DNA from: Sphingomonas sp.
GTDB taxonomy: Bacteria > Pseudomonadota > Alphaproteobacteria > Sphingomonadales > Sphingomonadaceae
Direction of reading: 5' to 3'
DNA length: 64,000 bases
Assembly: GCA_021732445.1 (NCBI GenBank)
Contig: JAKFUZ010000006.1
Span: 223,631-287,630, forward strand
The notes under the pieces were generated by a model, which searched no databases, was not told where the DNA came from, and saw nothing but the letters and a program-made list of their open reading frames with translations. The position numbers and the translations under genes are program-made. This document shows positions 37,191-46,609 of the stretch, one piece after another. Within the stretch, counting starts at the first letter, position 1. Each line of letters starts with the position of its first letter.

Positions 37191-39668
37191 ATGAAGGCAC
37201 GCACCTTGCTTCTGGCAAGTTCCGTATTCGCATTTGCAGCACCGGCATTCGCGCAAACCGCGCCAGCCGCCCAGCAAAGTGACACACCGGCTGCGGCTGA
37301 TGAGCCGACCGAGCGGACGGACGACATCATCGTAACGGCGGTTGCGCGCGGAACCAACCGCCTGAGCACGTCGGTGTCGGTGAGCTCGCTTACTGCCGAA
37401 GACATTGCCAAGCAGGCACCGAGGTCGGCCGCTGAAATCTTCCGCAACATTCCCGGCATCCGGTCCGAATCTTCAGGCGGTGAGGGCAATGCCAATATCG
37501 CCGTGCGCGGTCTCCCGGTGGCGTCGGGCGGCGCGAAATTTCTTCAGTTGCAAGAAGACGGCCTGCCGATCCTCGAATTTGGCGACATAACCTTTGGCAA
37601 TGCCGACATTTTTCTGCGCGCGGACTTCAACGTTGCGCGGGTGGAGGCGGTTCGCGGCGGCTCAGCCTCTACCTTTGCGTCAAATTCGCCTGGCGGCGTC
37701 ATCAACCTCCTTTCCAAAACAGGCGACACCGAGGGCGGCGCCATACAGGCATCTGCCGGGCTTGATTATGGCGACTATCGGCTCGATTTTGATTATGGCG
37801 CGCATGTTTCCGACAGTCTGCGCTTTCATGTCGGCGGCTTTTATCGCCAGGGCGAAGGCCCGCGCCGTGCCGGCTATGACGGCAACCGGGGTGGCCAGAT
37901 CAAGCTCAACATCACCAAGGATTTCGCCGGCGGCTATGTGCGCTTCTACGGCAAATATCTGGACGACCGTGCGATCGGTTATCTGCCAAATCCGGTGCAG
38001 GTCACGGGCACCAACGCCAACCCGGTGTACCGCAATCTTCCAAATTTCAGCATTAACAATGACACGCTGCATTCCCGTTTCTTCACCCGCAACGTGACGT
38101 TGGATGGCAATAACAACCTGGTGTCCGACGATATTCGCGAGGGGCAACGCCCGCTCGTCAAATCCTTTGGCATCGAGACGAAATTCGAGGTGGCCGATGG
38201 CTGGAAAGTCACCGAACGGTTCGGCTATTCGGGGATTTCCGGCCGGTTTATCTCCAACTTCCCGGCAGCCGTCGATACTGCCGCGGCAACCACGACCGCG
38301 CTTGGCGGCGCTGGCGCCCGCGCGACCTTTTTCAACGGGCCTAATGCCGGGCGGGCGGTGAGCGCGACGACGCTGCTCGCGCAGGTCGTGGTGTTCGATA
38401 CCAAGCTGAACAGTCTGGACAATGTAACCAACGACATCCGCATCAACCATGCTTTCGATGTAGGCGGTGGCACGCTTGATTTCACTGGCGGCTTTTATGC
38501 GTCGCGCCAGACGATCAACACCGACTGGCAGTGGACATCGGCGCTGCTTGAAGTGCGAGGCGGTGGTAGTGCAGCGCTGGTCAACATCACCAACGCGGCC
38601 GGGCAGGCGGTGACGCAAGACGGGTTTTACGGCTTTGGCGCCCGCTTTTTCGGCAATTGCTGCCGGCGCAATTATGATCTGCAATACAACACCAACGCGC
38701 CTTTTGCCTCAGTCACCTGGCAAGGCAGCAACCTGACGCTGGACGGCAGCTTGCGGTATGACTTTGGCAGCGCGCGCGGATCGGTTGCCGGGTCAGACCT
38801 TGGCGGCGGGCGGGTTGGGATTACCAGCTTCGACATAAACGGCGATGGCGTCATTTCGCTGCCCGAGCGACAAGTGTCGGTTGTTCCGCTCACCAACCGT
38901 TCGCCGCTCAACTATAATTATGGCTATGTGTCCTATTCCTTTGGCGCGAACTACCGCCTGGCGCCCGATTTCTCGGTGTTTGGCCGTTACAGCCGCGGTG
39001 GCCGCGCCAATGCTGACCGGCTGCTTTTTGGCCCGGCGATCAACCCGGTCACGGGCGGGTTGACCGATTCCTCGGCAGCGGTCGATTTCGTGCGGCAGGC
39101 TGAAGCGGGCGTGAAATATCGAGCGGGAGGCGTGGCGCTCTATGCAACCGGTTTTTATGCAACGACCGAGGAGCAGAATTTCGAGGCAACAACCCAGCGC
39201 TTCTTCAACCGCAACTATCGGGCATTTGGTATCGAGCTTGAGGGCAGCTACCGGGTTGGACCTTTCAGCCTGAACGCCGGGGGTACCTGGACCGACGCCC
39301 AGATCACGGGCGATGTGCTGAATCCCACAGTCGTGGGCAACACGCCGCGGCGCCAGGCGGCCTTCATCTACCAGGTGACCCCGCAATATGACTCCGGCCC
39401 GTTCACGCTTGGCGCCAACGTCATCGGCACGACCGACAGTTTTGCGCAGGATTCAAACGAGCTCAAATTGCCCGGCTTCACGCAGGTCAACGCCTTTTTG
39501 CAGTTCCGCCCGATCAAGCGGGTGCAGCTCTCGGTAAATGCGAACAACCTGTTCAACGTGCGCGGGTTCACCGAAGCGGAGGAGGGGGCAATCCCCGCCA
39601 ATGGCATTGTCCGCGCGCGCTCAATCAACGGGCGAACGGTGTCAGCCGCGATCAAGTTCGACTTCTAG
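37191..39668 (+). CDS. TonB-dependent receptor of the sucrose-type locus
   Basis: 825 residues. The signal peptide ends at APAFAQ; a TonB box DDIIVTAVARG follows, then a plug domain (IFRNIPGIRSES, RGLPVASGGAKFLQLQEDGLPI, VEAVRGGSAS) and a barrel with a terminal Phe (IKFDF). It should take a sugar across the outer membrane, feeding the SLC45-type transporter encoded divergently. The set TonB receptor, MFS, sucrase and LacI resembles the Xanthomonas sux locus in outline, but the enzyme here is GH68. Confidence 0.92.
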   Translation: MKARTLLLASSVFAFAAPAFAQTAPAAQQSDTPAAADEPTERTDDIIVTAVARGTNRLSTSVSVSSLTAEDIAKQAPRSAAEIFRNIPGIRSESSGGEGNANIAVRGLPVASGGAKFLQLQEDGLPILEFGDITFGNADIFLRADFNVARVEAVRGGSASTFASNSPGGVINLLSKTGDTEGGAIQASAGLDYGDYRLDFDYGAHVSDSLRFHVGGFYRQGEGPRRAGYDGNRGGQIKLNITKDFAGGYVRFYGKYLDDRAIGYLPNPVQVTGTNANPVYRNLPNFSINNDTLHSRFFTRNVTLDGNNNLVSDDIREGQRPLVKSFGIETKFEVADGWKVTERFGYSGISGRFISNFPAAVDTAAATTTALGGAGARATFFNGPNAGRAVSATTLLAQVVVFDTKLNSLDNVTNDIRINHAFDVGGGTLDFTGGFYASRQTINTDWQWTSALLEVRGGGSAALVNITNAAGQAVTQDGFYGFGARFFGNCCRRNYDLQYNTNAPFASVTWQGSNLTLDGSLRYDFGSARGSVAGSDLGGGRVGITSFDINGDGVISLPERQVSVVPLTNRSPLNYNYGYVSYSFGANYRLAPDFSVFGRYSRGGRANADRLLFGPAINPVTGGLTDSSAAVDFVRQAEAGVKYRAGGVALYATGFYATTEEQNFEATTQRFFNRNYRAFGIELEGSYRVGPFSLNAGGTWTDAQITGDVLNPTVVGNTPRRQAAFIYQVTPQYDSGPFTLGANVIGTTDSFAQDSNELKLPGFTQVNAFLQFRPIKRVQLSVNANNLFNVRGFTEAEEGAIPANGIVRARSINGRTVSAAIKFDF

Positions 39669-39745
39669 TCCTTCGCAAGAGGGTGCTCCCGGCGTCTCGC
39701 GTTTCGGCGCGGTGCCGGGTGCATTCAGCAAGCAGGCCTGCCGAC

Positions 39746-40876
39746 ATGACGCCCTTTACCTGGTTGCCGAGCCATGTCGCGGCCATCGCGGCCCGAACCA
39801 GCGCCAATGAAAGCAGCGCGGTGATCGCACCGCCGCCGCCGCCGATCCTGACCGGGCATGACCTGTGGGACCATTGGCCGGTGCTGATGCCTGATGGCAC
39901 CGTTGCGACAATTGCCGGCGGCGCGCTCGTCATTGCGCTGACGGCGCCCCGGCAGGCCGATCCTGAGGCGCGGCACGCGGTGGCAAGACTGCGGGCGCTC
40001 CACCGCTCGGCGACGGGCTGGCGCGATCTCGGGCCGCTATTTCCCGACGGCTTTTCACCGGGCAGCCGGGAATGGGCCGGGTCTGCCCTGCTTGATGCGG
40101 GGAAGAAGCGACTGACGGTGTATTTCACGGCCGCCGGGATGCGCGGCGAGCCTGTGCTGGGGTTCGAGCAGCGAATGGTCGAAACCTCGGCGGAGATATC
40201 GGCAGAGCTATCGCCTGCCGGTGCGGTGGTCGCATTCGGCGACTGGGCAGCGCCCGCCGAAATGGTGGTTCCCGATGGCCATTGGTACGAAGCAGATATG
40301 GCGGGCGGGGGCGCCATTGGCACGATCAAGGCGTTTCGCGATCCCTATGTGTTCAGCGACTCAGCATCGGGCCGTCAGTCCATGCTGTTTGCCGCATCCT
40401 GCGCGCATTCTCCCTCGGCGTGGAACGGGGCTGTGGGGCTGGCGGCACGCAGTGACGACGGATGGCGGCTGCTGCCGCCGGTTGTGACCGCCATCGGCCT
40501 GAACAACGAACTGGAGCGACCGCACATCATAGCGCATGCGGGGCTGAACTATCTGTTCTGGTCGACGCAGCGCAAAGTGTTTGCGCAGGGGGGGGCGGCA
40601 GGGCCGACGGGACTTTATGGCGTGGTTGGTCGCGGCGTTGCCGGGCCGTGGCGCCCGCTGAATGGAACCGGGCTGGTGTTTGGCAATCCGGCTGCCGCGC
40701 CGGCACAGGCGTATAGCTGGCAGGTGCTGCCCGACCTGTCCATTTGGAGCTTTGCTGATCTTGTCGGCTTGTCCGCCCCGCCGGCCGACACGGCTGAGGC
40801 CCGCGCCGCTTTTGCGGGGACGCCGGCGCCTGTGTTACGCTTGGCGCTTGAGGAGGATCGTGCGTGGCTGAGGTAG
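39746..40876 (+). CDS. Glycoside hydrolase family 68 (levansucrase/sucrase-like)
   Basis: 376 residues from ATG 39746. GH68 catalytic features are in order: DLWDHWPV (nucleophile Asp), EWAGSALL, FRDPYVF (transition-state-stabilising RDP) and NNELERPH (acid/base Glu). The product could be levan plus glucose or simply fructose plus glucose. No signal peptide is visible. It may therefore hydrolyse sucrose in the cytoplasm after import, or be exported without one, as described for the Zymomonas enzymes. The ribosome binding site is weak. The fructokinase gene overlaps its end by 13 bp. Confidence 0.9.
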   Translation: MTPFTWLPSHVAAIAARTSANESSAVIAPPPPPILTGHDLWDHWPVLMPDGTVATIAGGALVIALTAPRQADPEARHAVARLRALHRSATGWRDLGPLFPDGFSPGSREWAGSALLDAGKKRLTVYFTAAGMRGEPVLGFEQRMVETSAEISAELSPAGAVVAFGDWAAPAEMVVPDGHWYEADMAGGGAIGTIKAFRDPYVFSDSASGRQSMLFAASCAHSPSAWNGAVGLAARSDDGWRLLPPVVTAIGLNNELERPHIIAHAGLNYLFWSTQRKVFAQGGAAGPTGLYGVVGRGVAGPWRPLNGTGLVFGNPAAAPAQAYSWQVLPDLSIWSFADLVGLSAPPADTAEARAAFAGTPAPVLRLALEEDRAWLR

Positions 40877-41754
40877 ACAGCGACCGGCTCGTCGCCGGCG
40901 TGGAACTTGGCGGCACGAAGGTCATCGCGGTGCTGGCGCGTGGCGGCCAGATCATCAACCGTGAGACAATGCCGACCGCGCTGCCCGCTGCCACGCTCGC
41001 CCGCGTGATCGAGACTTTGCGCGGATGGCATCTGGCCGAGCGCTTTTCCGCCATCGGCATTGCCAGTTTCGGGCCGCTGGACCTGCACCCGCTAAGCCCA
41101 ACCTTCGGCCATATCGTCAACACGACCAAGCCCGGCTGGTCCGGCACCGACGTGCTCGGCGCCCTTTCTCGCGCGTTCGACGTGCCGGTGGCGATTGACA
41201 CCGATGTGGGCGCCGCAGCGCTCGCGGAAGGGCGCTGGGGTGCTGCTGCGGGGTGCGATGTTTATGGATATTTAACCATCGGCACCGGCGTCGGGCTGGG
41301 GCTGGTGGCCAATGGGGCGGTCATCCACGGCCTGCAGCACCCAGAGGCGGGCCATGTCCGCATCCGCCGTGCGCCGGGGGATGATTTTGGCGGCACCTGC
41401 CCGTTCCATGGCGATTGTGTTGAAGGCCTGTGCTCGGGGCCGGCGATTGCTGCACGAGCCGGTGCGCCCGCGACGGCGCTGATGCCGAATCATCCCGTTT
41501 GGCCGCATGTTGCCGCCGAGCTGGCAGAGTTTGTAACCGGCATCCTGCTAACCGTATCGCCGAAGCGGTTGCTGATTGGCGGCGGTGTTGCGCTTGGCCA
41601 ACCGGCATTGTTTCCGCTCATCCGGGGCGGCGTTGCCAGGCGCCTCGGCGGCTATCTCGCCGGTGTCGACGCGAGCACGCTGATGGACATCATCCGGCCG
41701 CCGGCACTTGGCAGCGATGCCGGACCGCTGGGCGCGATCGCCATTGCTCCCTGA
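40864..41754 (+). CDS. ROK-family fructokinase
   Basis: 296 residues from GTG 40864, with GAGGA upstream. The ATP-binding motif is GVELGGTKV; the ROK signature with zinc ligands is HPEAGHVRI...GTCPFHGDCVEGLCSG, and GTGVGLG provides the phosphate loop. Phosphorylation of fructose released by the overlapping GH68 gene is the natural role; other hexoses cannot be excluded. Confidence 0.9.
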   Translation: MAEVDSDRLVAGVELGGTKVIAVLARGGQIINRETMPTALPAATLARVIETLRGWHLAERFSAIGIASFGPLDLHPLSPTFGHIVNTTKPGWSGTDVLGALSRAFDVPVAIDTDVGAAALAEGRWGAAAGCDVYGYLTIGTGVGLGLVANGAVIHGLQHPEAGHVRIRRAPGDDFGGTCPFHGDCVEGLCSGPAIAARAGAPATALMPNHPVWPHVAAELAEFVTGILLTVSPKRLLIGGGVALGQPALFPLIRGGVARRLGGYLAGVDASTLMDIIRPPALGSDAGPLGAIAIAP

Positions 41755-41776
41755 TCGACGCCAGGGGTGTCGCCGT

Positions 41777-41812
41777 TATCGAGTGTGATTGAGTTCGATA
41801 ATATATATTATG
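41777..41812. repeat. AT-rich palindrome between convergent genes
   Basis: TATCGA (41777-41782) is inverted at TCGATA (41795-41800), and ATAATATATATTAT (41798-41811) is a perfect 14-bp palindrome. This is a marked AT island in GC-rich DNA between the fructokinase and protease ends. It may serve as a bidirectional terminator or simply be a spacer. Confidence 0.5.
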
Positions 41813-41822
41813 TTAAATTCGA

Positions 41823-42428
41823 TCAGGGCTGCGGATTTGGCTCCAGCACCATTTCCCGGCCCTCCACGCGCCAGCTTTTGAGGCCCGAGAGGAAGTTCAT
41901 GCCGATGAGTTCGGTGTCGCCGAGATTGTCAGCGACCATAACTTCAAGGCCGGATGCGCGGATCGGCCCGACTGCAAGGCTCTTTGCGGTGCCGCTATGC
42001 GAGATGACCGTGCCGTTGGCGGTTTCGACCATTGTCCCGGCCAGGTCATCGTTTGTCGATATGCCCGCCGCCGCCGCCGTTTGCGGCGTAATGGTCGTGA
42101 CAGAGGCGCCGCTGTCGATCAGCATCAAGCGATCGACACCGTTAATCGAGACCCTGGTCCAGAAATGACCATCCGGCGCCATCGGGATGCGCACGGTGCG
42201 GCCAACAACCGCCTGATTGCTCAGCCCCAGCGCCTCGCTGACCCGTGACACTGTGAGGTTGCCGCGCATCATCGCGGTTGCGACAAGCAAGCCGACGCCA
42301 AATATGGCGGTCCACGCCACCGCCATCTTGATAATGTGCGTCAGCGGCAAGCGCCGCGCGACCAGCGCGGACAAGGGCAGCAGCAACAGGAGGCCGAGCA
42401 TCAGAACATCGCCGCCCTTGTCGGTCAT
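41823..42428 (-). CDS. Retropepsin-like aspartic protease, membrane-anchored
   Basis: 201 residues. Two N-terminal transmembrane helices (roughly 9-24 and 33-53) precede a clan AA domain with the catalytic LIDSGASVTTI motif and the supporting IGMNFLSGLKSWRVEG segment. It belongs to the TIGR02281-like periplasmic proteases of alphaproteobacteria. The start overlaps the upstream hydrolase gene by 4 bp. Substrate unknown. Confidence 0.88.
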   Translation of the reverse strand: MTDKGGDVLMLGLLLLLPLSALVARRLPLTHIIKMAVAWTAIFGVGLLVATAMMRGNLTVSRVSEALGLSNQAVVGRTVRIPMAPDGHFWTRVSINGVDRLMLIDSGASVTTITPQTAAAAGISTNDDLAGTMVETANGTVISHSGTAKSLAVGPIRASGLEVMVADNLGDTELIGMNFLSGLKSWRVEGREMVLEPNPQP

Positions 42429-43189
42429 GCGCCAAGCTCCAGACCGTCATAGCCGGGGATAACGCCGTTGGGCAGACGCCTGGCCAGCGTGCGATAATCC
42501 ATCGACTGGTCCATATGGACCAGCGCTGCGACATCCGGGCGCAGGTCCGCAATCCATGCCAGTACCTGCGCCAGATGTGGGTGCGTTGGGTGCGGCGTTT
42601 CGCGCAGCGCATCCACCACCCAGATGTCGAGGCCAGCGAACAGGTCACGCATCGGCGCGGTCATTTCGTGAAAATCAGTCGCATAGCCAATTGCCATGCC
42701 CCCTGACTGGAACCGCAGCCCTGCGGAGGTGATGGCGCCGTGCGGTTGATCGACGACGCTGATCTCAATATCGCCAATGGTTATGCGGTCGGGCAACACC
42801 GCGCCCGCCACGCTTGGCGGATAAACGCCGGTGCCGCGAAACGCATAGTCGAACCTGAGGTTGAGCAGCGCCAGAGTTTGCGGCCGGGCCAGTCCGCGCA
42901 CCGGGCGGCCGCGGACGTGATAAAGCTGCCGCAGATCGTCAATACCGTGGCAATGATCGGCGTGATCGTGCGTCCAGATGACGGCATCGACATCGTCAAT
43001 GCCCGCCGCGAGCAATTGTTCGCGCATGTCGGGGCTGGTGTCGACCAGGATGCGCGTGGTCTGCGTGCTGACCAGCATCGAGGCGCGCGTCCGCCGGTTG
43101 CGCGGTTCGGCCGGGTCGCACCTGCCCCAGTCATTGCCAATCCGCGGCACGCCCGTGGACGTTCCCGAGCCTAGAACACGGATTTTCAC
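42425..43189 (-). CDS. Metallo-beta-lactamase-fold hydrolase (PhnP-like)
   Basis: 254 residues. GSGTSTGVPRIG at the N-terminus and the metal motif WTHDHADHCHGIDDLR, with further His in ATDFHEM and HPTHPHLAQ, match the PhnP/RNase Z-like phosphodiesterase branch. Phn genes are absent from the neighbourhood, so a cyclic-phosphate substrate is only inferred. It lies 10 bp downstream of tatD in the same operon. Confidence 0.88.
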   Translation of the reverse strand: MKIRVLGSGTSTGVPRIGNDWGRCDPAEPRNRRTRASMLVSTQTTRILVDTSPDMREQLLAAGIDDVDAVIWTHDHADHCHGIDDLRQLYHVRGRPVRGLARPQTLALLNLRFDYAFRGTGVYPPSVAGAVLPDRITIGDIEISVVDQPHGAITSAGLRFQSGGMAIGYATDFHEMTAPMRDLFAGLDIWVVDALRETPHPTHPHLAQVLAWIADLRPDVAALVHMDQSMDYRTLARRLPNGVIPGYDGLELGA

Positions 43190-43199
43190 TTAACCGGCG

Positions 43200-44009
43200 T
43201 CACGAGGCTGCGGCCATCGACGGGCCACCGTGAACGCGGGCTTTGGTAAATAACCTGTGAAAATTTGTCGCGGTTGCCGCGGCCAGCGCCTCGGTCGTAA
43301 GCCCGCGCAGCTCGGCCAGGAAGCGGGCTGTGTCAGCGACAAATGCCGGTTCTCCGGTTTTGCCCCGGTGGGGCACTGGCGCGAGAAACGGGGCGTCGGT
43401 TTCGATCAGCAGCCGGTCGATGGGCAACCGCGCGGCGGTACGCTGCAAGTCCTGCGCGTTCTTGAACGTCACGATGCCCGAGATCGAGATGTAAAAACCC
43501 AGCTCTAGGGCGATGTCGGCAAAGGCGCCGCTGGCGGTGAAGCAGTGGATAACACCGGGATAAGGCCCCTTGCCCATCTCATCGGCCAAAATCGCGGCAG
43601 TATCGTCGTCGGCATCGCGCGTGTGCACGATGACCGGCAAGCCTGTGTCGCGCGCAGCGGCGATATGCGCGCGGAAACTGGCTTGCTGCCGGGCGCGGTC
43701 GCTTTTGTCGTAATAATAATCGAGCCCCGTCTCGCCAATGCCAACCACCCGCGGATGGGCTGCCCGCGCGACCAGCTTGGCCGTGTCGATATGCGCGTGC
43801 TGGTCTGCTTCATGCGGGTGGATACCCACCGTCGCCCACACATCAGCTTCGCGTTCGGCGATGCCAATCACGTCATCCCACTCGCTTTCACGGGTTGAAA
43901 TGGTCAGCATCGTGGCAACACCGGCGGCTCTTGCCCGGTCGAGCACAGCCTGTTGCTGCTCGGCCAAGCCCGTGTAATTCAGATGACAATGGCTGTCGAC
44001 AAACGTCAT
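43200..44009 (-). CDS. tatD: TatD-family metal-dependent DNase
   Basis: 269 residues from ATG 44009, overlapping the metG stop. Metal ligands are seen in DSHCHLNY, GETGLDYYY, VIHTRDAD, IHCFTAS and IETDAPFLAP. TatD proteins are TIM-barrel 3'-5' exonucleases or D-aminoacyl-type hydrolases acting in DNA repair and cell death. The metG-tatD-PhnP order is common in alphaproteobacteria. Confidence 0.95.
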   Translation of the reverse strand: MTFVDSHCHLNYTGLAEQQQAVLDRARAAGVATMLTISTRESEWDDVIGIAEREADVWATVGIHPHEADQHAHIDTAKLVARAAHPRVVGIGETGLDYYYDKSDRARQQASFRAHIAAARDTGLPVIVHTRDADDDTAAILADEMGKGPYPGVIHCFTASGAFADIALELGFYISISGIVTFKNAQDLQRTAARLPIDRLLIETDAPFLAPVPHRGKTGEPAFVADTARFLAELRGLTTEALAAATATNFHRLFTKARVHGGPSMAAAS

Positions 44010-45571
44010 GCAACGGCCTCTTGCGGCAATTCCAGCCGGGGGAACAGTGCAACCGGCTGCGCGATACGAAAATCGCTTTCGGCAAGCGGCGAATACCAGT
44101 GCGTGCCAATCGCGGCAAAGCTGCGCAGGTCTTCGGCGATACCCATATGATCCAACAGCGTTGTGGCACTTGACGGGATGACCGGTGCAATCGCCACCGC
44201 CAATTGCGCAATACATATGTAGAGTGTGCCGAGCACTGTCTCCATCCGGTCATGGTCGGTTTTGCGCAGCGACCAAGGCGCCTGCTCATCAATATAGGCA
44301 TTGCACGCATAGACCGCCTGCATCCATTGCTCCGTCGCCTGGGATAGCGCGAGGCTGGCATAGGCCTGCGGCATCGTTTCGCGCACCGCCCTCCCCACTG
44401 TGTCGAACAACGCGGTGTCGGCCGGGTCATGCCGATGAATAGCCGGCAGATAGCCGTCGCAGTTCTTGAATATCTGCGACAGGGTCCGCTGCGCCAGATT
44501 GCCGAAACTGTTCGACAAATCGGCATTGGCGCGCATGACGATGGCCTCGTCGGAAAAGCTGCCGTCCTGCCCGAAGCTGATGTCCCGCAGCAGGAAATAG
44601 CGCAGCGCATCCACCCCATATTGATCGGCGAGTTGCATCGGGTCGACGACATTACCCGCCGATTTCGACATTTTCTCGCCCCCGCGCGCCAGCAAAAAGC
44701 CGTGGCCGAATATCTGGCGCGGCAATGCCAACCCTGCCGACATGAGGAAGGCAGGCCAGTACACCGCGTGAAAGCGGACAATATCCTTGCCAATCAGGTG
44801 GACGTTGGCCGGCCAGTAGCGCGCATAGTCGCCGCCCATGTCGGGATAGCCGATGGCGGTCATATACGCGGTCAGCGCATCGACCCAGACATACATCACA
44901 TGATCGGGCGAGCCGGGCACTGGTACACCCCAGTCAAAGCTGGTCCGCGAGACTGAAAGATCGCGCAAGCCCCCTTCGACGAAGCGGACAATCTCGTTGC
45001 GGCGCCCGTCTGGCTGAATGAATTCCGGGTTGGCCGCGTAAAGCTCAAGCAGCGGCTGCTGATAGTTGGAAAGGCGAAAGAACCAGCTCTCCTCCCTGGT
45101 CCATTCGACGGGCGTGCCCTGGGGTGAGAGTTTATCTCCATTTGGACCTGCAACCAGCTCCTTTTCCTCGTAAAATGCCTCGTCGCGAACCGAATACCAG
45201 CCCTCATACCGATCAAGATACAGGTCGCCCCTGGCCTGCATCTTTTCCCATATGGCAACGCTGGCGGCCTTGTGGGCGGGCTCGGTCGTGCGGATGAAAT
45301 GATCACAGGAAATGTTGAGTATCAGCGCCATCTCACTGAAATAAGATGACATCTCATCAGCAAATTCCTGCGTGTCGCGGCCCAGTCCCCGCGCGGTTTG
45401 CACCATTTTGAGCCCATGCTCATCGGTGCCGGTCGTAAAGCGCACATCGCGCCCGGCCTGGCGCTGGAACCGGGCAACGGCATCTCCGGCAATCATTTCA
45501 TAGGCATGGCCGATATGCGGCCGGCCATTGGGGTAGTGGATCGCGGTGGTTATGTAGAAGGGTTCGCTCAT
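44006..45571 (-). CDS. metG: Methionyl-tRNA synthetase
   Basis: 521 residues. Class I signatures are PHIGHAYE (HIGH) and KMSKSAGNVVDP (KMSKS). The short form lacks the C-terminal tRNA-binding dimerisation domain, normal for this clade. It charges initiator and elongator tRNA-Met. It sits between holB and tatD. Confidence 0.98.
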   Translation of the reverse strand: MSEPFYITTAIHYPNGRPHIGHAYEMIAGDAVARFQRQAGRDVRFTTGTDEHGLKMVQTARGLGRDTQEFADEMSSYFSEMALILNISCDHFIRTTEPAHKAASVAIWEKMQARGDLYLDRYEGWYSVRDEAFYEEKELVAGPNGDKLSPQGTPVEWTREESWFFRLSNYQQPLLELYAANPEFIQPDGRRNEIVRFVEGGLRDLSVSRTSFDWGVPVPGSPDHVMYVWVDALTAYMTAIGYPDMGGDYARYWPANVHLIGKDIVRFHAVYWPAFLMSAGLALPRQIFGHGFLLARGGEKMSKSAGNVVDPMQLADQYGVDALRYFLLRDISFGQDGSFSDEAIVMRANADLSNSFGNLAQRTLSQIFKNCDGYLPAIHRHDPADTALFDTVGRAVRETMPQAYASLALSQATEQWMQAVYACNAYIDEQAPWSLRKTDHDRMETVLGTLYICIAQLAVAIAPVIPSSATTLLDHMGIAEDLRSFAAIGTHWYSPLAESDFRIAQPVALFPRLELPQEAVA

Positions 45572-45622
45572 CCCCGCTTCCTAATGCATCGCTGCGCGCA
45601 AATGAAGCCCGTCGACCGCGGC

Positions 45623-46609
45623 TTATGCGCGCGGGGCCAGCCGCGCGATCAGCCCGGCCATCTCATAGACGCTGGCCTGCGCATCGAGCGAGAGCGCCCG
45701 GGCGCTGACAGCCAGCGACCGGGCGCCTTGATAGGCATCGAGCGCTGCCTGCAGCGGCGCACCTGAGCGACCGCGCGCTGCCTCTGCGATGAACGACGGT
45801 GCCCGGTCGAGAAAAGCTTCATAGCGTGGCTGCACCGCCTTGGTGCCGAGCGACCGGGCGAGTGTCAGCCGCAATTCGTTGGTCGTGTCGCCGGCGCTGG
45901 CGATGGCGTGCATGGTCGCATCGAGCGCGGCAAGGTCGAGCCCGGCATAGCCAAGCGCCCGCCCGGCCGATCCCTCGCCCGCGCGCACCAGCGCTGCCCG
46001 TTCGGCCTCGCTGGCCGCTGGCAAATGTTGCCGCACCACATGATCCAGATCCTCAGGCTCCAGCGGTTCAAAGCGCAGCTTGCGGCAGCGGGAACGGATG
46101 GTGGGCAGCAGCCGGCTCGGTGCATGGCTTACCAGCAGGAAAATGGTGCCCTCGGGCGGCTCTTCAAGATTTTTCAACAGCGCGTTGGAAGCGCCCGGCC
46201 GCTCCAGATCGTCCACTGCATCGATGATGACCACCCGGCGTGGCGACATTGACGGGGTCGTCGCAAACAAGGGCTGCAACGCACGCACCTGCGCGATGGT
46301 GATGCTGCGGGCAAGATCTTGCTCGGGCTTGTCGGCATCTTTCGGCACACGCTTCAACAGCTTGAAATCGGGGTGCGATCCGGCGGCAATCAAGCGACGT
46401 GCAGGGTCGTCCTGCGCCACCGCGAATCCGGGAGGCAATGCGCCGGGGCGAGCCGCTTCAGCCAGCATTCTGAGCGCGGCGGCCTGGGCAAAGCTTGCCT
46501 TTCCCACGCCCTGAGGCCCGCAAAACAGCCACGCATGGTGCAGCGCGCCGCTTTCCATTGCGGCGAGGAAGCTGGCATGGGCGGCGGCATTGCCGCGCGG
46601 TAACATCAT
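45623..46609 (-). CDS. holB: DNA polymerase III subunit delta'
   Basis: 328 residues. A P-loop-like CGPQGVGKASFAQ, the DAVDDLERPGASNALLKNLEEPP segment and the sensor SHAPSRLLPTIRSRC identify the clamp-loader delta' AAA+ fold. The zinc-module Cys are reduced. It loads the beta clamp with delta and tau. Its start overlaps the end of tmk by 4 bp. Confidence 0.94.
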   Translation of the reverse strand: MMLPRGNAAAHASFLAAMESGALHHAWLFCGPQGVGKASFAQAAALRMLAEAARPGALPPGFAVAQDDPARRLIAAGSHPDFKLLKRVPKDADKPEQDLARSITIAQVRALQPLFATTPSMSPRRVVIIDAVDDLERPGASNALLKNLEEPPEGTIFLLVSHAPSRLLPTIRSRCRKLRFEPLEPEDLDHVVRQHLPAASEAERAALVRAGEGSAGRALGYAGLDLAALDATMHAIASAGDTTNELRLTLARSLGTKAVQPRYEAFLDRAPSFIAEAARGRSGAPLQAALDAYQGARSLAVSARALSLDAQASVYEMAGLIARLAPRA

